Below, one piece after another: positions 54,177-63,175 of a stretch of DNA of 63,175 nt (its first letter is position 1; the number at the start of each line of letters is the position of its first letter). The DNA is from an uncultured Bacillota bacterium (GTDB lineage: Bacteria > Bacillota > Clostridia > Christensenellales > Borkfalkiaceae), in contig CASFTB010000006.1 of NCBI GenBank assembly GCA_949297575.1, positions 75,362 to 138,536 on the forward strand, written 5' to 3'. The notes under the pieces are model-generated. The model made no database searches. It saw only the letters and a program-made list of their open reading frames with translations, and had not been told where the DNA came from. A program made the translations under genes and the position numbers.

Positions 54177-54416
54177 TGTATAAAGCAAAGGCAACGGCTG
54201 AAGGCCGCTGCCGAGGGTCAAATGCTTGTAATGAAAAAAGTCAAGCCGAGAGGTTCAAACATTTTTAAAAGAGCAGAGGGGTTCGGGTCCGTCGTGCCTT
54301 TGTCTTTGTTTGCAGGGCGGGCGAGGTTTGCGAAAAGTTTCCGGCTTTCGGCCGCATAGCTTAGGAGGGGAAGGCGGCTTTTTGTGGAAAAATGTCCTTT
54401 TATGCCCTTCTATCAT
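54177..54416. other. Non-coding stretch between tRNA-Leu and tetR
   Basis: About 240 bp with no supportable gene. The 81-aa frame starting at 54114 contains the terminator and has no ribosome-binding site. No copy of the tRNA 3' end (a possible attachment site) was noticed here. Confidence 0.5.
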
Positions 54417-54445
54417 TTGACAAATCAAGCAATTCCTATTATACT
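54417..54445 (+). promoter_or_regulatory. tetR promoter
   Basis: A perfect TTGACA (54417-54422) and TATACT (54440-54445), 17 bp apart, lie 35 bp upstream of the TetR start codon. Confidence 0.85.
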
Positions 54446-54453
54446 ATTATAGT
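54443..54453. promoter_or_regulatory. Palindrome over the tetR -10, possible operator
   Basis: ACTAT-T-ATAGT is a perfect 11-bp inverted repeat overlapping the -10 and the predicted start site. That is where an autorepressing TetR protein would bind, but the element is short and AT-rich, so chance is possible. Confidence 0.4.
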
Positions 54454-54480
54454 GTTTACTAAAATTATAAAAGGAGCAGT

Positions 54481-55065
54481 ATGGCAAAGAGAGATGTGCG
54501 CAGTGAGGTGCTTGGCGCCGTCTATGCCGTGTGTGCGGATGTGGGGCTGGAAAACCTGACCACAAAGCGCATCAGCGAGGCGGCGAACGCATCCGAGGCG
54601 ATGATCTATTATCACTTCAAAAACAAGGCGGATATCCTGGAAAAGGCATTCCTCAATATCCACACGCAGATCGACGAGCAGTTCAAAAAGACGTTCATGG
54701 AGCAAAAGCTCGTTTTGGAGAACGACTTGCAGCGGGTCTGCTTCGAGACGTGGAAGGTGTATTACGACTTTTGGCGCACCCACCCCGCAGAAACGGATTT
54801 TTACGATTCGTTCATTCATTCGCACTATATCAGCACGGAGCTCTGGCAGCGAGACAACGCGTCGTATGTATTCTTTATGGCGGTATTCGGCAGGCTCATT
54901 GCCGATCTCGCCCAAAAGAGAGGCGCGGGCGCGTTCATTTTCATCTGGGCGATGGTGATACAGTCTGCATTGACGCTTGCAAAGCGCTCGATAAAGTCCG
55001 GCGAAGAGCTTACGCCCGAAACGGAAGCGATGATTTCCCGCCTTCTGGGAGCCATGATCGCGTGA
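54481..55065 (+). CDS. TetR-family transcriptional regulator
   Basis: A 194-aa repressor-type protein. The N-terminal helix-turn-helix (about residues 24-46: LTTKRISEAANASEAMIYYHF) matches the TetR DNA-binding domain, and the helical C-terminal ligand domain is of typical length. AAGGAG lies 5 nt before the ATG. Its usual regulated partner (efflux pump or enzyme) is not present; the next reading frame is a truncated surface protein. It may regulate itself through the palindrome over its -10. Confidence 0.92.
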   Translation: MAKRDVRSEVLGAVYAVCADVGLENLTTKRISEAANASEAMIYYHFKNKADILEKAFLNIHTQIDEQFKKTFMEQKLVLENDLQRVCFETWKVYYDFWRTHPAETDFYDSFIHSHYISTELWQRDNASYVFFMAVFGRLIADLAQKRGAGAFIFIWAMVIQSALTLAKRSIKSGEELTPETEAMISRLLGAMIA

Positions 55066-55247
55066 GTTCGCAAAATTGCGGAAGAGGTCTCTCGTCATTT
55101 TTATTATTATAGATTGTGTCAATGAGAGTATTATGAGTGGAGGACGCCCATTCGGGCGGAAGAAAGAATGTTTGATCGGTTTCGTTTTTGTTCCTGACAG
55201 ACGTTAAAACCGTACAGGCAGTAACTGCACTGAAACCGAACGGATAG
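55066..55247. other. Intergenic stretch before the truncated surface-protein frame
   Basis: No supportable gene. A 24-codon frame (ATG 55133) and a small hairpin CGCCC/GGGCG (55147-55159) occur. No signal-peptide coding sequence could be found in any frame leading into the following surface protein. Confidence 0.5.
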
Positions 55248-57233
55248 CCGACAAACACAGGCAGTGAGATCTATATTTTAGACAGCGTTTCCAATGCGGC
55301 AAAGACCTGCACGACGCAGTTGTACGGCACTTCGGGAGAGCCTTCCGGTGTTCCGAATGCGGAAGGGATCTCGTACGGCCCTGGCGGACCGGGTGACTTT
55401 ACATATTGGTTCCCGGTTCTTACCAACGAAGGTAAAGTTTCGATCATGGAGATGCATAAGGGTTATTTTGCCTACACCATCGTCACCCAGAAACTTTACG
55501 TCGGAGATACGATCAGAATACAGTGGACGGGACGTTCGTCCAACGCTACCGACGATAAATGCCCCCGCTATAAAAGCTATGTTGCGATTTGGGACTATAC
55601 AGGCCCATATAGCGCAGCAAGAGTGCAGAATATCGCTTTTGAGGGCTGGCAGACAGATTTCACTATACCCTCCAATTGGGCTGGCAGCTATGTCTATATT
55701 ACCTCTCGCGACCAGGCAGGAAATAATGGTGGGCATAGCGCAAACAGCAGCTTTGGAAATGACTTTTTAAATATATGCCGACTTTATATCTCGGCATGCA
55801 CCGCTCCGAGCATCGGCGGCAAGGGTCTGAATGCGGCCGTTTCTTCTGCTGCGGGCGGAACATATGAATACACGGGGAATACGATTTCCCCTTTTGCAAG
55901 TCTCGACCTGAACAAATATTTTACCATTACCAATGCCGGAAATCTTTCCGGCAAAGAGGTGGGGAACTATACCTTTACATTAAAACCACTGCCTCAGTAT
56001 CAGTGGGAAAGCGGCGACCCGTTTGGCGAGAGATCGTTCACATGGAAAATATCCCCGGCGCAGCAGTCGGGTGCATACATCACGGGGGACAGCTCAGTGA
56101 CGGTGGGCGGCACGCTGCAACTCGGCGTTAACGGTATTTTAGGCGGTGCCACACATACCTATTCCGTCGCTCCCTCAGACGTAGCTTCCATTGACCAAAA
56201 CGGTAAACTCACCGCTAAAAAGCCGGGTACCGTGCGCGTTACTGTGATCATTCCCGCGGTGGGCAACTATGCGGCGACGACGATCACCAAAGATATCACC
56301 ATCAATGCCAAACCTGTGAGCGGGCTAACCGTCACGGTGGATGACAACGGGCTCGTCTATAACGGTACTTCCCACAAGCCTGCCGTCACCGTCAAGGACG
56401 GCACGACGCTGCTTAAAGAAGGCACCGACTATAAACTGGAGTATTCAGATAACAAGAACGCCGGCACGGGCACTGTCACCGTGACGGGCATCGGCAACTA
56501 TGATGGCAGCATCGATAGAACTTTTACCATCGCCAAGGCAAGTCAGTCGTTCACGCTCTATAATTCCGTCACGGCGACGGCGGTGGAGCAGTATTCGGGC
56601 AGCATTGCAGACCTCATTGACGGCACCTATGCCGGTGCGCTTTCGGTGACGGCCTCGCCCGAAGGCATCCTTACCATCGGAAGCGACGGCAGTTATACCG
56701 TACATAGGGACGGAGAAGTCACGCTCACCGTCACCGCCGCGGGGAACGACAACTACGCCCCGAGCGCTGCCGTCACGCAGACGGTCAAAGTGACCCTGCA
56801 GGACGGTTTCCGCGTTGGCGACGTGACCTATGCTTCCTTGCAGGACGCCGTCGATGCGGCAAATAATGGAGACACCATCACCGTCGTCGGGGCCCCCGTG
56901 ATCGACGATACGGTCACGGTCAATAAACAGATCGTCATCAGCGGCGGGAACGGCGCGGTCATTTCGCGCGGAGCCGAACTCGACGCCCTTCTTTCCGTCA
57001 AAAGCGGCGGCTCGCTCACCCTCAAAAACGTCACGCTGGACGGCAAAAGGTCCAAAGATACCGTCGGCCCGATGGTGACGGTCACTTCCGGAGGTGAACT
57101 CACTGTCGGAAGCGGTGCTTGCGTTAAGGGTGGGAACGGTACAGGCAACGGCGCAGCCATCGGAGTCAACGGCGGTAAGCTCGTCGTCAAAGAGGGCGCG
57201 ACCTTCACGGACAACATCACGAGCAACGGGTAT

Positions 57234-57890
57234 ATGGGCGGCGCGATCTACGCAGACAGCGGCAGCGTCGTCATCGAGGGCGGCTCGTTCACGGGCAACA
57301 ACGCGCGCGACAACGGCGGCGCCATCGCCGTGGAAGGCACTGCAAGCCTCAAGGTCACGGGCGGTACATTCCAGAGCAACAGCGCGGCCCCCGGCGGACA
57401 AGACAACACGGAAACCGGCGCCAACGGCGGCGCGATCTGGGTCGGCGGCGATGCTGAGGCGCAGATCACGGGCGGCACGTTCAAAGGGAACACCGCACTC
57501 GCAATCGATAATATGGGCAGCGGCGGAGGGCCCGCCTTTGGCGGCGCCGTCGCCGTGGGCGGAGGCACGGTCACCATCGGCGGCACGGCGACGTTTGAAG
57601 GAAATACTTCTTTGCTCTACGGCAGCCAGTATGCGGCCAACGGCGGCGCGCTCGCGGTCACAGGTGGCACAGTCATCGTAAACGGCGGCAAATTCACGAA
57701 CAACTCCGCAAGCAATGAAGGCGGCGCAGTGTATGTAAGCGGCGGCTCGCTGAAAATCGAGGGCGGCACGTTTGCGGGCAACACGGCGCAAAACGGCGGC
57801 GCGCTCGCGGTCGTCGAAGGCTCCGAAGTCATTGTAAACGGCGGCGAAATTCATAACAACAAGGCAGCGGGTACGGGCAACGGCGTGTAC
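57234..57890 (+). repeat. Beta-helix repeat block within the surface protein
   Basis: At least seven GGA(I/V/L) motifs occur at about 20-38 residue spacing, each followed by a short V/I-x-I-x-GG-T/S-F and N-x-A/N pattern. The repeats are degenerate at nucleotide level, so they are structural coils and not recent duplications. Confidence 0.75.
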
Positions 57891-60800
57891 CTGGGCGGTA
57901 GCGCGCACATTTCTCTGGACGGCTCCTCCGCCACCGCTGGCATAGAAGACGCGTTCGGCATCGGAGAGAGCGGGCAGATCGAAGTCACGGGCGAACTTAC
58001 CCACCGCGTGAACGTGGAATTTGCCGACCCCGAAACGCAGGTCGATGAAGTGTACGTCACCTCGGGCGAAAACGGCGGGCAGGCGCTGAAGGACAATTTC
58101 CGCGTCACCAATCCCGGCTACACGTTTGACCCGAACGCAGACACGGAAAACGGCGAACTCAAGCTCATTAAGAGCAGCTCCGTCGTCGCCGTCGTCGATC
58201 ACGGAGACGGAACGTACACCAACTACACGAGCGTGCAGGAAGCGATCGACGCGGCGCAAGAGGGCGAAACCGTGCTTTTTGCCACCTATACGAATAAGGC
58301 GGTTCAGGACGGCAGCCTCGATACCACCGAAGTGATACTCAACGAAACGCTGGTGATCCCTGCGGGCAAAAAGATCACGTTCGGCTCGGTGAACGTCGTC
58401 GCCTCGCTCAATGAAGACGGCGAGACGATGGACTACGAATACGTCATGAGCGACAACGCGGACTTCGAGCCCGTCACAGTCAAGCGCGGCAGCTTCACCG
58501 AAGAGATGATCCGCGTAGAGGAGGGCGGCTCGCTCACCATCGGAAACGAGGGCGCGGCGGAAGATACCCTCATCTTCGACGGCGGCGCGGTATGGGGCGA
58601 GGCAGACAAACCCGTCGTTTCGGACGACGGCAATGGCACGCCGGGCAGTGCGCAGACGGGCAACACGGGCATCACCGCGCATGCGCCCGTCATCGTCAAC
58701 CAGGGCGAGCTCGTCATGGAAGACGGCGCGACGATTCGGAACAACGACAACAACTACGCCGCGCCCGGCAAAGGGTTCGGCTCGGAAAATTACGGCGGCG
58801 GCATCCGCAACGAGGGCGCGGGCAACTTCACCATGAACGGCGGCAGCATCGAAAACTGCTACTCCCGCGAGGGCGGCGCGATCATCAACATCAACAAGCC
58901 CAACACGAAAAACGACGGCAGCTACGTTTCGGGCGGCAACCCCACCGTCACCATCCACGGCGGCACCATTGAGGGCAACGCCTCGCAGATGAAGGGTTCC
59001 GCCATCCAGACTATTTACGGCGGCGCGACGACCGTCATAAACGGCGGCGAAATCACCGCCAACACCTCCCTCCATGACTACGGCACCTTCGCCGCGGAAG
59101 AGGGCGGCTCCCTGACCGTCGCGGGCGGCACGGCGAACGTGAACGACGCAAACAGCGGCTGCACCACGTCGGGCGGCACAACGCCGAATATCGAAGAGAA
59201 CGAAAACCTCATCTATATCTACAACAAATACGCCGAAGCGGACATCGCGGGCGCCGCAGACGGCAGCAAGCCCTTTGTGGAAGGCAACGGCGCGGCGCAG
59301 GTGCAGATCACGACGGGTACAAACGGCTCGCCCGTTCTCGGCGGCAATATCCACCTCGACGCCCCCTGCGAAGTGTTCGACGAAGACGGCGTTACGGGCG
59401 GCGAAGATTATTATCACCCCGTGGTCGATATCAGCGGGTACGAGGGAGAAAGGCTCACCGTAACGGTGGATGCGGGGCGCGATTTCGGCAAAGTCGTCGT
59501 TTCGGACGCCGCTGCCGACCTTGCTGGTGACAGCGCAAAGGTCGAAGTGACCTTCCCCGAATATTCCGCGTCCGCAGGCTATGACGGCACGCGCTTTACA
59601 TATGTAGAAAGCAGCAACGGCGAACACGCGCTCAACTTCGGCGGGTTCGATATCAAGATCGAACAGGCAATGGACGAAAGCGGCGCTTCCGTCATCGGCA
59701 AAGTTGTCATTTCGGGTACGGCGGATCCCGCGCTCGACGGCGTTACCGTCACCATCGGCGGGCAAAATGTCACACTGAAAATCGACGAAAACGGCAACAT
59801 CCGCGAAGAAGTCGCGTTAGACCTTTCCGCTATCGGCGGTTTGGCGGATGATTTTACTGCCTCCGCGCAGGCGCAGGCGGGCGGCGAAAATGCGGGCAAT
59901 CAAGTGACGATTTCCAATTCGCTCGAGCTCGAAAAGGCGGTCGCCAAAGCCGAGGCGGAACAATGGTACGAAGACCTCAAGACCTCCGCAAGCAATATGG
60001 GGCTGGACGGTTCCGCGCTCGATACCGCTTACGAAAACGCTTTGAGTGCGCTCGAAGGCGCGAAGAGCAACGTTGCGGGCGTTCTGACCGCACAGAAAGA
60101 TGCTCTCTTCGACGCGCTGAAAGATACCGTAAAGGCGGCCATTGAGGAAGCAGCGGGCGATCAGACGAGCGATGCAATAAAGACGATCGTCGATAAATAC
60201 GTTGACGAAGGCACAGGCAAAATCGACAGCGAGGAAACCATCGCGGGCGTGGAAATCGAATACGGGCGCGCCCTTGCCGAGCTTGCCATGGAGCAGGCGC
60301 GCGAGGAAGTAAAGGATATTCTCGGTGACACTCTTTATAATGAGGCAACGATCGACGGCAAAAATATCGACGAGTTCATCACCGGTGTGATCAACGAGAT
60401 CATAGTTGGCGATACGCCGGGCGAGATCGAAAAAATCGCCGACGCTGCGCTTGAAAAAGTATATGACAACGAAAGCATCATCGGCGGCGTGCTCAAAGAT
60501 CTCGAAAACAAATACGGCGATATTTTAAACAAGGAAGAATGGTCAGACGTTGACCTCGCTGCCATCGAACAGGCGGCAGAGGACCTCGACAAGTATCCGG
60601 AAGTCGTCAAAAATTCTCAGGCGGGCCAAGCGCTTGCCGAAAAGCTTGAAGATATGCGCGCCGAGGCGCTGCAATCCGCCAAGGACAAGGCCGCAGCCGC
60701 CTATGAGGAAGCCGTCGCAAACGCCGAGCAAGCCGTCAAGGACAACGGCTTCGGCAGCGTTCCCTCGCAGGATGCGCAGCAAGCGGTAAAGGATGCGATC

Positions 60801-61383
60801 GCCGCGGCGGGTAGCCTTGCGCAGATCAACGACATCCTCGGCGAAGCCGTCAAAGAGATCGTCGGGGGCCTGACCGTTGAAGGCGATTCGCCGCAGACCG
60901 AACAGATCGCCGAAAACGGCAAGGGCTATGTCGACAGCGCCGTCGAGAGTGCGACGGATTCCGGCTCTCTCGCCGACATAGCGGGCAATGTAACTTCCGT
61001 TGCGGCAGAGATCAAGGTGCAGCGCGACGAGGAGAAGCTGGACGCAAAACAGGAGATCGGAAACGGCGCAAATGCGCTCTACCCCGACGGCGCGAGCGAC
61101 GAGCTTGCCGAAGTCATCGACGAATATGTCAGCGAAGGCTCGGGCAAGATCGACGGAGTAGACCTTTCGGGCGGTACGGCGTCAGACGGCGAAGCGAATA
61201 AAGCGCTGGACGATCTGTTTGAGGAGGCGAAGGCAGCGATCGAGCTGCAGCAGCAGAAGGACGCAGCCAAATCCGAGTACGCCGAGGCGTACGAGGCGAT
61301 CAACGGCGGCGAGGCGAAGCCGAGCCGCACTTGTCTATGCCAAGCACACGCCACGGTGCCAAAGTGGTTTTTGCTTCTTTTAC

Positions 61384-61412
61384 TTGACATTCAATGTGGC
61401 ATGAGTTATAAT
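61384..61412 (+). promoter_or_regulatory. Promoter of the AbrB-ABC cassette
   Basis: A perfect TTGACA (61384-61389) and a perfect TATAAT (61407-61412), 17 bp apart. It lies inside the last codons of the truncated surface-protein frame. Confidence 0.92.
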
Positions 61413-61423
61413 AAGTAAGAAAA

Positions 61424-61437
61424 GTAATACTAATTAC
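61424..61437. promoter_or_regulatory. Palindrome between promoter and abrB-like gene, possible operator
   Basis: GTAAT-ACTA-ATTAC is a perfect inverted repeat with a 4-nt spacer, just downstream of the predicted transcription start. A binding site for the AbrB-type protein encoded next is plausible. Confidence 0.4.
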
Positions 61438-61454
61438 ACTTAAAGGAGCAAACG

Positions 61455-61676
61455 ATGGAAAATTTCCCAAAAGGTAAGTTTCTGGCAACCGTAAAGATCG
61501 GCACCAAAGGGCAGATCGTCATCCCCAAAGAGGTGCGGGATATGTTTTCGCTGAATCCGGGAGATTCGCTGGTCTTGATGGCTGACGAAGGACAAGGTAT
61601 TGCATTGCAGCCGTTTTCCTATGTAGAATCGTTTTGGAAGGCAGTCAACCATGTAAAGGACGGCAATCAAAAATGA
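61455..61676 (+). CDS. AbrB/SpoVT-family transcriptional regulator
   Basis: A 73-aa protein with the swapped-hairpin AbrB fold: ATVKIGTKGQIVIPKEVRDMFSLNPGDSLVLMADEGQGI. Such short proteins regulate the transporter genes that follow them. AAAGGAG lies 7 nt before the ATG, and the stop overlaps the ABC ATPase start (ATGA). It appears intact, unlike the two genes behind it. Confidence 0.93.
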   Translation: MENFPKGKFLATVKIGTKGQIVIPKEVRDMFSLNPGDSLVLMADEGQGIALQPFSYVESFWKAVNHVKDGNQK

Positions 61677-62484
61677 ATGCGCTTGAAGTAAAAGAACTGA
61701 CGAAAGTCTATCCCGAATTTACGCTCGACAAGATCAGCTTTTGCGTACCACAGGGGCATATCGTCGGGCTCATCGGCAGGAACGGTGCAGGGAAAAGCAC
61801 AACGATCAAAGGTATCCTGCGGCTTATTGCGGCAGAAGGCAATGTTTCGGTCTTCGGAAAAAATATGGATGAGGATGAAATGGCTGTGAAGCAGATGATC
61901 GGCTATGTCGGCGGCGGTTTTCGCTATTATCCCATGAACACACTCGCCGCTATTCGCAAGGCGTACGCGCCCTTTTATCCGACGTGGGAGCAAGACAAGT
62001 ATGAAAGACTGCTTGCGCAATTCGAGCTATCCGAGCGAAAGAAGGTCAAAGAACTTTCTGAGGGCATGAAGGTAAAGTTTGCGCTTGCCCTCGCCCTTTC
62101 GCACGGTGCCAAGCTACTCATCATGGACGAACCGACGAGCGGGCTCGATCCGCTTTCGCGTGAAGAGTTTTGCGACATCGTATTGCAGCTTGTGCGGGAA
62201 GACGGCGTTTCCGTCTCGTCTATATATCACAGGGTAAGATCCTTGCGGCGTGTCCGCTGAAAGAATTGCTTGATCAATATAAGTTGGCGCATTTTTCTTC
62301 TCTTGCAGACGCAACGGCTGCAAATGCCATCGGCGTCAAGTCGGTAAAAGACGGATACGAAGGACTGCTTCCGAGTGATACGCAAAAATTGAACGGGGTC
62401 ACTCTTGCAGACGCAACGATCGACAATATCATAGTGCACCTGGAAAAGGCGAACGAGGAGAAAAGGCATGCTGAATCTGATTAA
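61673..62484 (+). pseudogene. ABC transporter ATP-binding protein, internal deletion and frameshift
   Basis: Homologous to ABC-2-type (YtrB/BcrA-like) ATPases. The first frame (61673-62260) has Walker A GRNGAGKST, signature LSEGMK and Walker B LLIMDEPTSGLDP, and ends prematurely after GVSVSSIYHRVRS. A second frame continues the protein from LVYISQGKILAACPLKEL (about 62214) to the stop at 62482-62484. The junction at about 62213-62220 lacks roughly 17 residues, including the switch (H-loop) His, and changes frame. The ATPase should therefore be inactive. Overlaps the AbrB gene (ATGA) at its start and the permease by 17 nt at its end. Confidence 0.88.
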
Positions 62485-63124
62485 AAAAGAAATCGCTCTA
62501 TGCCTGCACCCGACGGCTTTTATCTTTCTCTCCTTTGCCGCCCTTGTATTCGTGCCGAATTATCCGTATGAAGTCATTTTCTTTTTCTCTTGCCTTTCGG
62601 TATTTTTCTGCTGTATGATGACAAGGGAAAACGGTGATATTTCCTTTTCCTGCGCATTGCCCGTAAAAAAGGAGCATATCCCTCTTGCAAAAATACTCGT
62701 AACGATTTGATTGCAGTGTATAATTTTATTGCTTGTGGGAATTATCGGCGCAGTTAAAGGCGCTGTTTTACCTGCGGAACAGTATGTCAATCAAGCGGGG
62801 ATCTCGGCGAATCTTGCTTTGGTCGGCAATGGTGCAATACTGCTCGGCGTGTTCAACTTGATCTTTTTCCCTCGTTACTTCAAATCCCCGGATAAGATCG
62901 GGGTTCCATTCGTAATAGGTGCGATCGTCGTATTCTTGCTGATCGGCGTTTTCATCGTTTTACGCTGGGTAACGCCGTTATATTCCATCACGCTGAACGG
63001 GCTGAATTCTGTAAACACGGGAGCAAAAGCGGCCGCTTTGATTATAGGAATGGCGATTTATGCTATCATGTCTACAATAAGTTGCAAATTATCCATGCGC
63101 CGTTTTCAAGAATATGATACATAA
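62468..63124 (+). pseudogene. ABC-2-type permease interrupted by an in-frame TGA
   Basis: A hydrophobic protein of about 218 residues with six predicted membrane segments. The first part (62468-62710) ends in VTI-TGA, and the same frame continues directly (LQCIILLLVGIIGAVKG) to TAA at 63122-63124. Because the frame does not change and hydrophobic coding character continues across the stop, this looks like a nonsense mutation, not two genes. It is the partner of the broken ATPase. UGA is used as a normal stop elsewhere in the window. Confidence 0.85.
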
Positions 63125-63154
63125 AATGCCCGGTTCGGCTTTAGCCTCTTATAG

Positions 63155-63175
63155 CCCCCGCGATAGTCGCGGGGG
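63155..63175 (+). terminator. GC-rich hairpin after the permease, cut by the window edge
   Basis: CCCCCGCGA (63155-63163) and TCGCGGGGG (63167-63175) form a perfect 9-bp stem with loop TAG. Any T-run would lie beyond the window. Confidence 0.75.

Larger units (their letters stand above)
55248..61418 (+). pseudogene. Truncated giant beta-helix surface protein (adhesin-like)
   Basis: An open frame of more than 2,030 codons. The frame is closed by TAG at 55245-55247; no ATG or GTG with a ribosome-binding site follows, and the first possible start (TTG 55320) lies inside protein-like sequence, so the N-terminus, including any signal peptide, is missing. Counting from that TTG: about 1-250 unknown beta-rich sequence, 255-335 a Big2-like Ig domain, 340-410 an MBG/YDG-like repeat, and 500-1400 right-handed beta-helix sequence rich in GGA(I/L/V) and F-x-x-N motifs, as in polymorphic outer-membrane-type adhesins. 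From 1535 on come Ala/Glu-rich helical repeats. After about nucleotide 61318 the sequence changes abruptly (RTCLCQAHATVPKW) and runs into the promoter of the next gene. No LPXTG or S-layer domain is present. Probably an inactive remnant, or an intact gene cut by misassembly. Confidence 0.7.

Noticed and set aside
54114..54359. 81-aa frame after tRNA-Leu
   Set aside because: It contains the tRNA terminator hairpin and has no ribosome-binding site or protein-like pattern.
54085..54480. Attachment-site repeat of the tRNA-Leu 3' end
   Set aside because: No second copy of the T-arm/acceptor sequence was noticed to the right of the tRNA within the window.
57234..59200. CRISPR-like or tandem DNA repeats
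   Set aside because: The periodicity is at protein level (GGA and F-x-x-N motifs) with variable spacing and divergent codons; there are no identical direct repeats with spacers.
56445..59765. 1,106-codon open frame on the minus strand
   Set aside because: It is antisense to the beta-helix protein. The long frame follows from the GC-rich, Gly-rich repeats (few stops antisense); it has no ribosome-binding site and no recognisable domain.
62708..62710. TGA as recoded Trp or selenocysteine
   Set aside because: TGA ends other genes here normally, Trp is encoded by TGG, and no SECIS-like structure or selenoprotein family applies; a nonsense mutation is simpler.

Overview
The window is a stretch of chromosome from a moderately GC-rich, spore-forming Firmicute, most likely a member of class Clostridia. 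The evidence is a threonyl-tRNA synthetase gene behind a T-box leader, an L20-type leader in front of infC-rpmI-rplT, sporulation genes of the YtxC, YabP and YabQ families, a DnaD-family replication protein, and the Firmicutes-type neighbourhood of threonylcarbamoyl-AMP synthase, low-molecular-weight phosphatase, rpiB and upp. Placement below class (a Christensenellales-like gut lineage is possible) is a guess. Promoters are easy to read: many genes have TTGACA/TATAAT-like pairs 16-17 bp apart, and most units end in clear intrinsic terminators.

Layout. 1-7290: leuS with a small membrane protein gene (minus strand), then ytxC, T-box-thrS and leader-infC-rpmI-rplT. 7296-10099: an rRNA/tRNA methyltransferase, a YebC-family protein and proA. 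10100-12027: a 415-bp intergenic stretch, then a pair of membrane-anchored proteins (an Ig-like domain and a ComEC-like metallo-beta-lactamase). 12148-16962: typA, then an overlapping cluster yabP-yabQ-divIC-Ppx/GppA-M50 protease. 17016-21948: a very short zinc protein gene (minus strand) and gyrB-gyrA. 22060-34181: a P-type ATPase, serS, a membrane-anchored DUF1508 protein, clpB with a ribbon-helix-helix gene, an aldo/keto reductase and a DnaD protein with a C-terminal zinc motif. 34307-43264: sbcD-sbcC, a degenerate alpha/beta hydrolase, DUF951, signal peptidase I, DegV, and the ACT/UPF0210 pair. 43275-54017: pepF, a YcxB-like protein, dnaB, threonylcarbamoyl-AMP synthase, phosphatase, rpiB, upp, galU, an MtaD-like deaminase, an MscS channel, an unknown membrane protein and a peptidase E.

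A tRNA-Leu(CAG) at 54021-54107 marks a change of character. Everything to its left is compact housekeeping sequence. To its right lie a TetR regulator, a 6-kb beta-helix surface-protein reading frame with no credible start and a C-terminus that runs into foreign sequence, and an AbrB-ABC transporter cassette. In that cassette the ATPase carries a deletion/frameshift and the permease an in-frame stop. I read this right end as a decaying accessory region.

No CRISPR array, insertion sequence, integrase or prophage was seen. The observations most worth a second look are: the DnaD protein ending in a helicase-loader-type zinc motif but lacking the AAA+ domain; SbcC without a zinc hook; an alpha/beta hydrolase with Lys in place of the nucleophilic Ser; the RHH-clpB operon; the secreted Ig/metallo-beta-lactamase pair; an atypical SerRS; the 49-residue zinc protein; and the broken right-end cassette.
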